Source: Linum tenue
Lineage: Eukaryota; Streptophyta; Magnoliopsida; Malpighiales; Linaceae
Reading direction: 5' to 3'
Length of the DNA: 64,000 bases
NCBI GenBank assembly: GCA_946122785.1
Contig: CAMGYJ010000011.1
Coordinates: 54,486,449-54,550,448 of the forward strand
Positions 22,200-32,035 of the stretch are shown piece by piece (the first letter of the stretch is position 1; every line of letters starts with the position of its first letter). Position numbers and translations under genes: made by a program. A model generated the notes under the pieces. It was given only the letters and a program-made list of their open reading frames with translations, was not told the DNA's origin and made no database searches.

Positions 22200-22728
22200 C
22201 TTAATGAGTTTTCTAGCCTGTTTAAGAAAATTTGTGGTCTAATCAGCTTAATGAGTTTTCTAGCCTGTTTAAGAAAATTTGTGGTTTACTTTACAAGGTT
22301 TCTGGTATGTTTTAAGAAACTTGTGGTAAGTTTTATGAGGTTTGTGGTATGCTTCAATGAAGTTGTGGTCTGGTTTATGAGGCTTATGATATACATTGAT
22401 AAACTTGTGGTCTGCCTTATGAGATTTATTATATGCTTTAAGAAACTTGTGCTCAGCTTTATAAAGTTTTTGGTCTACTTCAGAGAACTTGTGGTATGAT
22501 TAATAAGGTTTATGATATGCTGTAAAAAACTCGTGTTGATCAGCTTTATGAAGTTTTTGGTCTGCTTTAAGAAATTTTTGGTCTGCATCATGAATTTTCT
22601 GGTATTCTTTAAGAAACTTATGCTCAGGTTTATGAGATTTCTAGTATGTTTTAGGAGGCTTATGGTCATCTTTATTAGGTTTCTGGTATGTTTTAAGAAA
22701 CTTGTGATCACCTTTCAGTTTTCTGATA
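22200..22728. repeat. 42-bp minisatellite
   Basis: About twelve diverged tandem copies of a unit around GTGGTNTGCTTTATGAGGTTTNTGGTATGCTTTAAGAAACTT. The translation shows a 14-residue period, which gives the 42-base unit. At the start there is also a direct repeat of about 49 bases (22200-22248 and 22241-22290). A single unit-like sequence lies at the equivalent place upstream of copy C, so the array has expanded here. The array continues after the Mutator-like element, at about 23471-23520. Confidence 0.75.
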
Positions 22729-23470
22729 GGATTAATAGCATTTTGTACCCCTCTATTATCTCAAATTAACAAACATACGCTTCTAATATCACAAAGTAAC
22801 AAAAATACCTTATGTTAAAAAATCGGTTTACTTGTCATTAAACGTGATGAGAAATGACCCAATTAGCCCAGGTGTATCATGACTCGTTTCTAATCCTATA
22901 TTCTCTACTGTTTCCTGGACCTAATCTCACTGTCCATTCTCCGCCTCCAAATCTACCTCTAAATTGAATCAATCACTCTACCTCTCACCTTCTACGCTTC
23001 CTTCTCAATCCTCCCACCTCTCTCCATCAATTATTTCATTGTGTCGCTTTTCCAATTGGGCAGTACTAAAGGCATCACGCTTGCTGGAAGATTGCATGCA
23101 TCAAATCAATTAGTTCCAGCAGAGACTTCGGAAGCCATTGAATTAAGATTTGATTTGGATTTAGATTGAAATTAAGCAATCTTAGAAGGATGAGTTAGAA
23201 CAGTAAGGATGTAAAGGTGAAGTTTGGTAGGCGAAGAAAGGATAGAAGGAAAAGGAGTACTGAACTGGGAAAAAAATATTAGGGACAAGAGAACGGTAAA
23301 TGAGACATTTTCACTCTCACGCAACAATTAATTAACAAAAAAACTTAACAGAATAATAGTTTTGTATGTTACATTTTCATAATTGAACGGCACGAAAGTA
23401 AAAATAATAATAATTTAAGGGTATGTTTGTTAACTTGTAATAGTAAATAGGTATAAAATGTAATTAACCC
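22729..23470. mobile_element. Mutator-like non-autonomous element inside the minisatellite
   Basis: Inverted ends of about 50 bp: GGATTAATAGCATTTTGTACC on the left, and on the other strand from the right GGGTTAATTACATTTTATACC. Both continue to a shared TTAACAAACATAC. The flanks TTTCTGATA and TTTGTGGTA are nine bases with seven matching, fitting the 9-bp duplication of Mutator-like elements. The flanking DNA on both sides is minisatellite. No transposase is visible; the interior is unassigned. Confidence 0.6.
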
Positions 23471-23643
23471 TTTGTGGTATGCTTTATAATTTAGTGGCGT
23501 GATGAGTTTCTAGTATGCAGTTTTGTTCGCTTGAAATCGCTAGTCGTTGCCGTACTTGTCGTCCTCGCCAATCCTTGTCGCCGCCGTCAGCGACCCCCAA
23601 CCTTCCTCCTCCGACCAATACGACCTTCAACCTAAATCCTCTG

Positions 23644-23899
23644 TGTTAGAGTTTACGAAACAGAAAATCGACACAGTATTTACGTGGTTTCCTTGATCGG
23701 TGTGATCAAGACTAGTCCACGGCCGAAGCGTATAAAGTTCTTATTCAAGTACGGCAATCTCCGAGATACAAGTATTTATACATATTCCATACACCTCAAC
23801 CCTAAGGGTTTCGGCCGATCCTACCAGTCCTATGCATGGGCCTCATGAAGCTACACGTACATGGGCTCAAGCCCTAAATTACAAGTACGTAACTTAACA
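23644..23899 (-). repeat. 3' LTR of the copia element
   Basis: 256 bp; contains the stop codon of the polyprotein at its inner edge (23894-23896). It differs from the other LTR at one position seen by eye: CTCATGAAGC here, CTCATGCAGC there. Confidence 0.93.
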
Positions 23900-26800
23900 C
23901 CCTCCCCCAAATTGATGGGGGGTACGCATCATCAATTTGCCAGACAGATAAGAATGTCGTGCAGCAGTAAAGGCCTTCGTGAACAAGTCTGCGAGCTGAT
24001 CTTCCGATGATATATAGAAAATCTGAATCGTACCAGCACGGACTAGATCCCGAATATAATGGACATGCACCTCAATGTGTTTGGTGCGATCATGCATCAC
24101 CGGATTAGTAGCTATCCGGATGGCACTGGTATTATCAACATATAGCTCCAATGGAACGACACATTTGACTCCAAAATCACCAAGAAGACGTTGCAACCAC
24201 TCGAGTTCAGATGTCACATCTGACATAGCTCTATATTCAGCCTCTGTGGAGGACTTCGATACCCGATCTTGCTTCTTACACCGCCAGGAGATAACAGAAC
24301 TACCAAGTCGAATGCACCAGCCGGTGGTGGAGCGTCGTGTGTTTACGCATCCAGCATAATCGGAGTCAGAAAAAGCCTGTAGAACCAACGATCCTGATGA
24401 TGGCAAGAACAATCCAACCTCTCTAGTGCCCCGGAGGTATCTCAAAATCCTGTGAACTGCATCCATATGAGAACTACGAGGAGCAGACATGAACTGACTT
24501 ACAATTTGCACAGCATAAGCGATGTCCGGCCTTGTAGGCGCCAAATAAATCAAACTGCCAACGATGCTCCTGTAGTGGCGGCCCCCATCAGGAAGTAAAG
24601 TCCCAGAGTCCCTCCCCAGCTTCAAATTTAATTCCATAGGAGTAGCAACAGGAATACAGGTATCAAATCTGGATGACTCCAACAAGTCATCAATGTACTT
24701 CGTTTGGCGAAGAAGAATCCCTTGAGAACTTCGTGTAACCTCCAGGCTGAGGTAATAAGACAGAGAACCAAGTTCTTTTAAGTGAAAGGAACGATGTAAC
24801 CCGGCAGTAAGAAGTTGAATACCTTCCTCATCATCACCAGAAACAATCATGTCGTCAACATACAATAGCAAGACCACAAGACCTCGAGAGGTAGACCGAG
24901 TGAACAAAGAGGGATCATTGACACTCTGGAGAAAACCAAGATCCGTAATCGTAGAATGAAATTTATCAAACCAGGCCCGAGGCGCCTGCTTCAACCCATA
25001 CAAAGACCGATGGAGAAGGCAAACCTGATCAGAAGTACCCAATGAATAACCCGGAGGGCGTTCCATATATACTGTTTCCTTCAATTCACCATGAAGGAAG
25101 GCATTTTTGACATCCAACTGATACAGAGACCAACCACGAAGAGCTGCGATCGCGAGTAGAGTACGAACTGTCACCATTTTAGCTACCGGCGCAAATGTCT
25201 CTTCAAAATCAATCCCATACTCTTGAGAGAACCCTTGAGCCACAACCCGAGCCTTGAAGCGTTCAATGGATCCATCAGGGAGAACCTTCAATGCATAGAC
25301 CCAACGGGAACCGATCACAGGAACCGAGGGAGGAGGACGTGGGACCAGCTCCCAAGTATTATTGGCGTGAAGAGCATCCTCCTCCTCTCGCATAGCACGT
25401 TCCCAGTTCGGATCCCCTTTGGCTTGGGAATACTTCGTCGGGACGGGAATTGGATCAACCTGATAGGCAATATAATCATTAAATCGGGCAGGGGGCTGGC
25501 CAAGAGTAGCCCGAAGAGAACGACGGACAGGTGGGACGACAGGAGAGTCCATAGGTGAGGCGGGAGTGTCTGGTGATGATAAATGAGCTGATGAAGTCGA
25601 CGTGGGGGGAGAGTGGGGCGGAGAGGGAGCAGGGGACGCATCGGGTGTGAGCAGAAGATCATCATCATCATCATCAAAATCGGAGAACATGGGAAGGCCT
25701 AGGGCAGTGTCAAACAATGGGGGTGACTGAGAATTGGTGGAAGAGTAGTACATCACATTTTCAAGAAAAACGACATTACAAGAGACTCGAATACGATTAT
25801 GGGAAGGATCGTAGCAAACATAACCCTTATGAATATCACTATAACCAAGGAACACACACCTAGCAGTTTTAGATGAGAGTTTGGTACGTTCAGACCGGGG
25901 AAGGAGGACGAAACATAAGCACCCAAAAACACGTAACCGGGAGTAGGGAGGAGGTTTCAAAAACAGTTTAAAAAACGGACTAGACTGGCCAAGAATTGGC
26001 GTGATTTGATAGTTAATGAGCTTCACAGCAGTGGAAACAGTTTCAGGCCAGAAACTAGAAGGAACAAATGACGCAAGAAGAAGAGCACGAGTGACCTCTA
26101 ACACATGACGATTTTTACGCTCAACGACACCATTTTGTTGGGAGACACCAGGACAGGCTTTTTTATGTAAAATTCCAAGGGAACTATAAAGAGCGAGAAG
26201 AGGATTGGAACTGAACTCACCTCCCTCGTCGGATCGAACTACACGAACTTGCCTATCAAATTGAGTCTTGATCATCGTTAAGAATTCAGTGGCAATGGCT
26301 AAAAGGTCAGATTTCAGCCGCAAGAAATAGACCCAAGTATACCGCGTGGCATGATCGATAAACAGAGCAAAATACTTATATCCATGGCGGGATGTAGCTG
26401 GACTAGGACCCCATAAATCAGTATGAATCAAATGAAAAGGCTCTGTAATAATGGTCTGACTCGAAGGGAAAGTAGAACGAGTAGTTTTAGCCTCCACACA
26501 GCTAGTGCACTGAAAATCGGTAGAACCCACGTTATATTTCCCAAAAAGATTTTGCCGAAACATAGCAGTAAGCCGACTCGAATGAGGATGACCCATCCGG
26601 GAATGCCACAATTTAAAAACATGATCGTTTAGACTCGAAAACACAGGAACAGAATTTAAGGAAACCCTAGACACCGAAGACACAGGAAACGATGATGATG
26701 ATGACAATGGCGGCAGATCTCCAAGCTCATCTAAGTGAAACACCCGGCCATGCTTACTCCCCCGTCCTAGCTCCCGCCCCGTCTTCAGATCCTGCACAAC

Positions 26801-28174
26801 GCAGCCCGAAGGTGCAAACACAACACGACATCCATGATCAGTCAATTGACCAACCGAAACCAAGCTAGGTACAATTTTCGGCACATGAAGAGTATTAGGG
26901 AGAGTCACATTCGGACCCTTAACTAAGCCAATGCTCTCAACCTGTAATTTATTACCATCCGCTACTTGAAGGGAAATATTAGGTGCAGGACTAGGATCCG
27001 AAATAATCGAAGCATCATTAATCATATGATTAAAACAAGCGGAGTCCAAGATCCATGGAGGCAACTTACCCGAAACTTGGAGACTCGAGAATGCAGCTGC
27101 TATGGCCTTCGAAACAAGCTGCTCCAAGTTGGCAGTGGTTACCACCGTACCCTCTTGCGGAGAGGTAACTTGAGTCGCATAAGCTGGACGAGACGAGGAT
27201 GCACCATCGCCTTCAACAATACTCATGCGAGCCTGAAGCGCCTTGCAGTCCGGGATGATATGCCCCGATTTCTTACAGTACACACAAAAATTTCGTTTGC
27301 GACAATATTTCTGTGTGTGACCCTTGGCATGGCAGTGGTGACATTCAACGTCACGACGTTGTTGAGGAGGACGATAGGCCGCGTAAACCTGTTCATCACG
27401 ATCGGGAGCAGCCGCCACAAGGGACTTGTCGTCGACTGAAGCAGGCCGGGACAGCTCCTGTCGACTTCCACGATCATTGCGACCCATTCCACGACTGCCC
27501 TGTGACGCGGCAGCAGCGGCAAAAACGGTAGCTTCAGGAATCCCGGGGCGTGCGTCAATTGAGGCTTGCGTGCGCAGCCTTGTTTCCTCACGCACCAAGT
27601 AGCTAAGGACCCCTTCAATTGTCAGACTTTCTCGGTTCAGGAGGGTGGAACGAACAGCATCAAACTCCGGCTTTAACTTTGACAAGAATTGCAGCAAGCG
27701 AATCTTGTTCCGTTCAGCTTGCATCCCGGCAGACACAGGAGAAGGGAGCAGCGCAGCGGACAACATGTCCTGTTCGGTCCATAACAGCCGGGCAGCATTG
27801 AAGTAAGATGCAACATCGAGATTACCTTGATGGAGATTGCCGAGCTCGACTTCAATCTCAAATTGTCGAGCGACACTTGTGGCCGAATAGGTGTTGGCGA
27901 GTGACGTCCACATCTCAGCGGCGGTGGACAGCAAACGGAGACCCAGTACAATATTTGGGTCAACTGATTTCATAATCCAGGAGCGGACGCGAGCATCATT
28001 CTGCAACCACTTTGACAATTCTTGATCCGATGCCGGCGGAACAGTAGGCCTTTGCGAAGAGCCATCGATGAATCCAGCGAGACCTTGACCTTCGATGTAG
28101 ACACGAATCTGAAACTCCCACAGAGCGTAGTTCTTCGAATTCAGACGAGTAGTGACGTGATCAGACTCCATCAT
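23894..28174 (-). CDS. Copia gag-pol polyprotein
   Basis: A single frame of about 1426 residues from the Met at 28174. The frame stays open into the LTR, to 28222, but the Met codons there lie before or across the primer site. In order it has: a gag region (SKNYALWEF); two CCHC knuckles (CHHCHAKGHTQKYC and CVYCKKSGHIIPDC); a protease motif written ILDSACFNHM; the GAG-pre-integrase LWHSRMGHPH; and an integrase core with the Asp of HTDLWGP, the Asp of RSDEGGEF and the Glu of NGVVERKNRH. The reverse transcriptase has QLDVKNAFLHGEL and LLLYVDDMIVSG, and RNase H has SKSSTEAEYRAM and LYVDNTSAI. The order integrase then reverse transcriptase marks it as Ty1/copia. No stop or frameshift was found. 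The last codons run into the 3' LTR. Confidence 0.95.
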   Translation of the reverse strand: MMESDHVTTRLNSKNYALWEFQIRVYIEGQGLAGFIDGSSQRPTVPPASDQELSKWLQNDARVRSWIMKSVDPNIVLGLRLLSTAAEMWTSLANTYSATSVARQFEIEVELGNLHQGNLDVASYFNAARLLWTEQDMLSAALLPSPVSAGMQAERNKIRLLQFLSKLKPEFDAVRSTLLNRESLTIEGVLSYLVREETRLRTQASIDARPGIPEATVFAAAAASQGSRGMGRNDRGSRQELSRPASVDDKSLVAAAPDRDEQVYAAYRPPQQRRDVECHHCHAKGHTQKYCRKRNFCVYCKKSGHIIPDCKALQARMSIVEGDGASSSRPAYATQVTSPQEGTVVTTANLEQLVSKAIAAAFSSLQVSGKLPPWILDSACFNHMINDASIISDPSPAPNISLQVADGNKLQVESIGLVKGPNVTLPNTLHVPKIVPSLVSVGQLTDHGCRVVFAPSGCVVQDLKTGRELGRGSKHGRVFHLDELGDLPPLSSSSSFPVSSVSRVSLNSVPVFSSLNDHVFKLWHSRMGHPHSSRLTAMFRQNLFGKYNVGSTDFQCTSCVEAKTTRSTFPSSQTIITEPFHLIHTDLWGPSPATSRHGYKYFALFIDHATRYTWVYFLRLKSDLLAIATEFLTMIKTQFDRQVRVVRSDEGGEFSSNPLLALYSSLGILHKKACPGVSQQNGVVERKNRHVLEVTRALLLASFVPSSFWPETVSTAVKLINYQITPILGQSSPFFKLFLKPPPYSRLRVFGCLCFVLLPRSERTKLSSKTARCVFLGYSDIHKGYVCYDPSHNRIRVSCNVVFLENVMYYSSTNSQSPPLFDTALGLPMFSDFDDDDDDLLLTPDASPAPSPPHSPPTSTSSAHLSSPDTPASPMDSPVVPPVRRSLRATLGQPPARFNDYIAYQVDPIPVPTKYSQAKGDPNWERAMREEEDALHANNTWELVPRPPPSVPVIGSRWVYALKVLPDGSIERFKARVVAQGFSQEYGIDFEETFAPVAKMVTVRTLLAIAALRGWSLYQLDVKNAFLHGELKETVYMERPPGYSLGTSDQVCLLHRSLYGLKQAPRAWFDKFHSTITDLGFLQSVNDPSLFTRSTSRGLVVLLLYVDDMIVSGDDEEGIQLLTAGLHRSFHLKELGSLSYYLSLEVTRSSQGILLRQTKYIDDLLESSRFDTCIPVATPMELNLKLGRDSGTLLPDGGRHYRSIVGSLIYLAPTRPDIAYAVQIVSQFMSAPRSSHMDAVHRILRYLRGTREVGLFLPSSGSLVLQAFSDSDYAGCVNTRRSTTGWCIRLGSSVISWRCKKQDRVSKSSTEAEYRAMSDVTSELEWLQRLLGDFGVKCVVPLELYVDNTSAIRIATNPVMHDRTKHIEVHVHYIRDLVRAGTIQIFYISSEDQLADLFTKAFTAARHSYLSGKLMMRTPHQFGGGC

Positions 28175-28191
28175 TCCGGGCTCTGATACCA

Positions 28192-28447
28192 TGTTAGAGT
28201 TTACGAAACAGAAAATCGACACAGTATTTACGTGGTTTCCTTGATCGGTGTGATCAAGACTAGTCCACGGCCGAAGCGTATAAAGTTCTTATTCAAGTAC
28301 GGCAATCTCCGAGATACAAGTATTTATACATATTCCATACACCTCAACCCTAAGGGTTTCGGCCGATCCTACCAGTCCTATGCATGGGCCTCATGCAGCT
28401 ACACGTACATGGGCTCAAGCCCTAAATTACAAGTACGTAACTTAACA
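28192..28447 (-). repeat. 5' LTR of the copia element
   Basis: 256 bp, from TGTTAGAG to CTTAACA on the plus strand. The initiator-Met primer site abuts its inner end. Confidence 0.93.
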
Positions 28448-28452
28448 CTCTG

Positions 28453-29353
28453 TCCATTACCGCCGTCAACATTCACCTCCTCGACATATTCTTCCTTTCT
28501 TGTGATGGTTGGTTCGCGAGAAGCCGGAGTTTCAACAGAGAGCTGGCGAATCTGGGTTCGCGAAGGAAGAACCCAGAAATTGAGTTCCGGATCTACCATC
28601 TCTTCTCGGCGCCGGTCTTCCCATGAATCGGGAGCCACCTTCGAGACTCGAGACCATACTTCTGCATCCAAGAATCGGGAGGCGTCGTTGAGGATTGAGA
28701 CCAGAGGAATAAGAAGCGTTCGATTTATTTTGGGAACGACGATTGATCTTGGCTTGGAGATTCTGGGGATAGGGTTGCGATTTTAGGGATGGCGTTGAGG
28801 ATGGAGACCAGAGAAAGAAGAAGCGTTCCACCTTCTTCCTAGTTCGCCGACACAAATGCTTCAAATTTGAAAATGTCTTCGCTCGATGATTCCGCTCTCT
28901 TTTTCTCCAATTCAGGCAGCGAGACAGGTGGAGAGGCTTGGTTTGCGCCGCCGTTAACACCCATTGACCCCACCAATTTGCGACCCCCGCGAACGTGGAT
29001 ACCATTCACAACTCCAGGAAGCAGAGGAGGCCCCGGAAGCTAATCTATAGGAAAATCCCGCCGCCGCCAGCGACATCGGCGGAGGAGGTGGTGGAGTCTG
29101 TGCTGAGACGCGTTTTATTTTTTTAGTTTTTAATAGTAGTGGAAATGATGTGGAAAATTTAAATGATCAAATTTTATATTTTATTAATTTTTAATTGCTA
29201 TATCAAATATTTAACGTTCAATTATGAAAGTTTGACTGTCACATCAGAAAAACTTAACTGACTTGGACGGAGAATAACCAAATTTGAACTGTTAAAACTA
29301 ATTTCAGTGACCATGAATGGAATTACATAATTTGCGTTCTGCGATAACCAAAC
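28453..29353. other. Spacer with a short direct repeat
   Basis: A direct repeat of about 38 bp (28684-28721 and 28792-28829, around GAGACCAGAG and AAGAAGCGTTC) lies here. Open frames show no recognisable domain. The second half is AT-rich and may be the remains of another element, but I could not define its ends. Confidence 0.4.
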
Positions 29354-29356
29354 TGA

Positions 29357-29818
29357 TCATAAGACGATCTGCAATAGTCTTATGATCATCAGGCTCGAGA
29401 GGGAAGTTGCACACGATGACGAAGAGGAAGAAGAAGAAGAAGAAGAAGAAGAAGAAGAAGAAGAAGAAGAAGAAGAAGCGGCATTATTAATGGCGGCAGC
29501 GGCTTCGATCATCACGTGGTGTTGATGCCGATCCAAGTGGTGGTTTCCCGTTGCAGCAGCTCCTGCGTCAGGAGGTGGTGGTGGACACTGGTAGGCACAA
29601 TGTTTGGGGCTACAATGTGCGTAGCCTTCGCCGCAGTAACGCGACTTACTGCAGCATCGTCCTGGGTCGCATTGCTCCCAAGCCCGGTTAGTTTGTCGGC
29701 GGCACCTGTGTTCCGGCCCTTCCACGCTCTCCGCCGCCGCCGACGAGGATTGATGAGTAATCAGCTGGCTTACCAGCGCCACTGCTACCAACAACAGTAG
29801 TACTAACAAACTCTCCAT
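29357..29818 (-). CDS. Hevein/barwin copy C, truncated in barwin
   Basis: The frame starts with the signal peptide (MESLLVLLLLVAVALV). It has a hevein domain with eight Cys (CRRQTNRAWEQC to CAYQC), then a Pro/His-rich linker and a long run of about 20 Ser. It ends soon after the first barwin motif (SCATSLSSL) with an unrelated tail (MIIRLLQIVL). The break coincides with a 12-bp perfect inverted repeat at 29354-29365 and 29377-29388. Nothing of the rest of barwin is found downstream. Sugar-contact aromatics are changed as in copy B (CCSKSRYCGEGYAHC). The reading frame could also start twelve residues earlier, at 29854, but that would run across the TATA-like site. It may be a secreted hevein-only protein or a pseudogene. 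Confidence 0.65.
   Translation of the reverse strand: MESLLVLLLLVAVALVSQLITHQSSSAAAESVEGPEHRCRRQTNRAWEQCDPGRCCSKSRYCGEGYAHCSPKHCAYQCPPPPPDAGAAATGNHHLDRHQHHVMIEAAAAINNAASSSSSSSSSSSSSSSSSSSSSCATSLSSLMIIRLLQIVL
29428..29478. repeat. AAG trinucleotide run coding for poly-Ser in copy C
   Basis: About seventeen AAG units, read on the minus strand as TCT/TTC and giving consecutive Ser. Copies A and B have only seven or eight Ser at this place. Confidence 0.85.
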
Positions 29819-29854
29819 TGTATGAAATGTGAAGCAGCTACATACCACGGTCAC

Positions 29855-30530
29855 ATTTATACACAGTGCCGTCGACCAATAAATTGGTCTTGTGTACTCG
29901 TGTGACCTATTTTGAGGCGGTGACGGGATTCCCTAATTTGATTCGGGTTAGAAGCATCTACCGGACTCGACCGTATACCAGTGCGCTGCCGCGGCAGCAT
30001 ACCTAGACTTTGGGCAACTCTCAAATCCCCATCCAAGATAATACCTTGGTGATAAAAACCAGGCCACCACCTTTCCATCAATATTAATCGGTTGATTTAC
30101 TTTGTTGTACAGTGGATTTGAACAAACTTCAAGTACACTTGAATTGATCCCGACTTTTGTTTGGTGGAGCATATAAAAAGAATGATATAAGCTTACTATT
30201 TTTGGACGTTTCTCAATAACTTAAATTATTGGTACTAGCTAACTGATTCAATCACAGACACAAACTTCTTGTTCAATCATTAAACGCGTCCATTCAAGAT
30301 TTTTCGTATTGATACTAAATGTCGAGTGCGGACTCCAAAAACCACTCTCAACTTACATAGTTGAGTGCATTGGATTCATAAGTCTCTTTTTCAATAAATT
30401 ATTCCATTCAAGTTTCGCAGTAATGAAACATATTGATCGAGATGGGCGTCGTGGAGACTAGTGGTTCATGGAGAACCTAGTCAGCTTTATGAGTTTTTTT
30501 GTCTCCTTCAGGGAACTTGAGTTATTGGGA
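29855..30530. repeat. Upstream flank of copy C, shared with copy B
   Basis: Starts with the copy C promoter (GTATAAATG on the minus strand near 29855-29862). It then matches the upstream flanks of A and B (GTGACGGGATTCCCTAATT, TAGAAGCATC) and, further out, the copy B flank up to ATCGAGATGGGCG near 30440. No gene seen. Confidence 0.6.
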
Positions 30531-30999
30531 CCAACTGGTTTATGACATGGTGTAGGGTTGGTTAAGGCAATTTTGAAGCAGGGATGTCGAAAGTATGTGG
30601 ATTTGTGTAAAGTATGTAGATTTGTGAAAAGTAAAGGAAAAGTTATAGTTTGAAAAGTAAAGGGAAAGTTATTCCCAAAATCCCGTATACCCAAAAATAT
30701 TTTTTGTTTTGAAAATTATTTTCTAGACAAAATTGTAGTTCTTAAAAAGTTATGCGCAATAAAAAAAACTATGACTTTCGGATTGAGGAGCACAAAGTTA
30801 TGGTCTTCCAATGTTTGGCAAAATCGAAAAATTGCTCTTACGGGGTAGCAAACGACATTTTTTTGGGATGAAGGTCAGTTGAAGATTGAAAGATCTTGAA
30901 AATTTATGCGGAATCAAAAAAAAAATTTGCTACTACCGGATAACCGAGAGTAAAGTTACGTTAGTTTGAAGTTTCAGCCTTAGATCAGGCCTTCGCCAC

Positions 31000-31097
31000 G
31001 GCCGTCAACCACGGTGAAGCTTTCACCGCAGCCATCAACCGCGGTGATGCATTCACCGCTTTAGTCTGCCGCGGTGAATTCACCACGGTTGACGGCC
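31000..31097. repeat. Imperfect palindrome with CCGCGGTGAA motifs
   Basis: GGCCGTCAACCACGGTGAA at 31000-31018 pairs with TTCACCACGGTTGACGGCC at 31079-31097 with two mismatches. The loop holds further copies of the same words (CATCAACCGCGGTGA, CTGCCGCGGTGAA). Function unknown; possibly a transposon end. Confidence 0.55.
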
Positions 31098-32035
31098 ACA
31101 GTAATGCCAAACATGTGTAGATTAATTTTTTTTTTCATAAAACGTTAGTATTTTAAGAATATTATAAAAATAAACATGTGTATTTTGAGATTTTTTTCCA
31201 ATTGAGTGTTACCTAACTAAAATCAAGCGTCCTCAGGGTTTTGGCGGGAGTTTTTACCGCCAGAGTACAATTTGACTATTCCCCTCCATCATCAGAAGCG
31301 CCTCTCATTCTCTTTGAGCTCTTAGCTTCGCGGGCAGCGTTTGCGAAGAGGAAGAGTCATCTGAACCCCTTTCCCATTTTCATTAAGCAACCGCCGGCGC
31401 GTTCACCTTCTGCCAGCCGCTGTTTCTCCTTATTTTCTGCAATTCAACAAGAGGCGATTTTGGTAACTCTCAGTCTCTCAGTGTTGGTCCCTCTTGGACT
31501 TGGTACATGAATAGAGTGCATTGTGCAATGCATTTGCATATTTTACTCAAAAGTTTGGTTCATTACATTGTTTTTTGAACAATATAGTCAAAGCTTACTT
31601 ACTTATGCTTGCCATGAGTTTGATCCCTACGACAGTTCCAACACTTTCACCGGAAAACGTCGGCGACAGATGAAGAAGGAGAAACTGGAAACAAAGAAGG
31701 GGCTGCAACGGAAAACGAGTGGGAAATTGCGATACAAAACACGTCATAACTCATAAGAATATATGCATCTATAATCAACAATCAAGCTTCTCCCCTTCCT
31801 ATACATCCAAAGTTCCAACATAACAACTCAAATCAAGCTAATCAAACAATAAAACAACACTGCAATGAAGAAGATGATGAACATCTCCCCTTTCTTCTTA
31901 TGAACGTCACCGCCACTAAACTAACAAACCAATCTGCACTGCTTCAGGAAAAACTAGCCTTGTTATGATGCCTTATCTTTCAAGAGCTCCGTGGCTTTTA
32001 ATTCGCTCTCGATGACCTTCATTTTCAGGTCACAT
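31098..32035. other. Spacer downstream of the kinase gene
   Basis: No convincing gene. Open frames on the plus strand at 31241-31756 have no recognisable domain and no good splice structure that I can see. The part near 31950-32035 is probably 3' untranslated sequence of the minus-strand kinase gene. Confidence 0.4.

Larger units (their letters stand above)
23644..28447 (-). mobile_element. Complete young Ty1/copia LTR retrotransposon
   Basis: The element is 4804 bp with two 256-bp LTRs (23644-23899 and 28192-28447) that both begin TGTTAG and end TTAACA. I found one difference between them. The 5-bp duplication CTCTG flanks it (23639-23643 and 28448-28452). On the minus strand the primer binding site TGGTATCAGAGC directly follows the 5' LTR (28192-28447), and the purine tract TTTGGGGGAGGG directly precedes the 3' LTR. 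A single open reading frame fills the interior. The near identity of the LTRs and the open frame point to a recent, possibly autonomous insertion. Confidence 0.95.

Noticed and set aside
22251..22769. Hydrophobic open frames of about 80 codons on both strands
   Set aside because: They are the translation of the 42-bp minisatellite, which explains the 14-residue periodicity.
24075..27801. Plus-strand and alternative-frame open frames within the copia element
   Set aside because: Shadows of the long polyprotein frame on the minus strand.
28532..29005. 157-codon open frame on the minus strand
   Set aside because: No domain or signal recognised. It overlaps a short direct repeat and looks like repeat-derived DNA.
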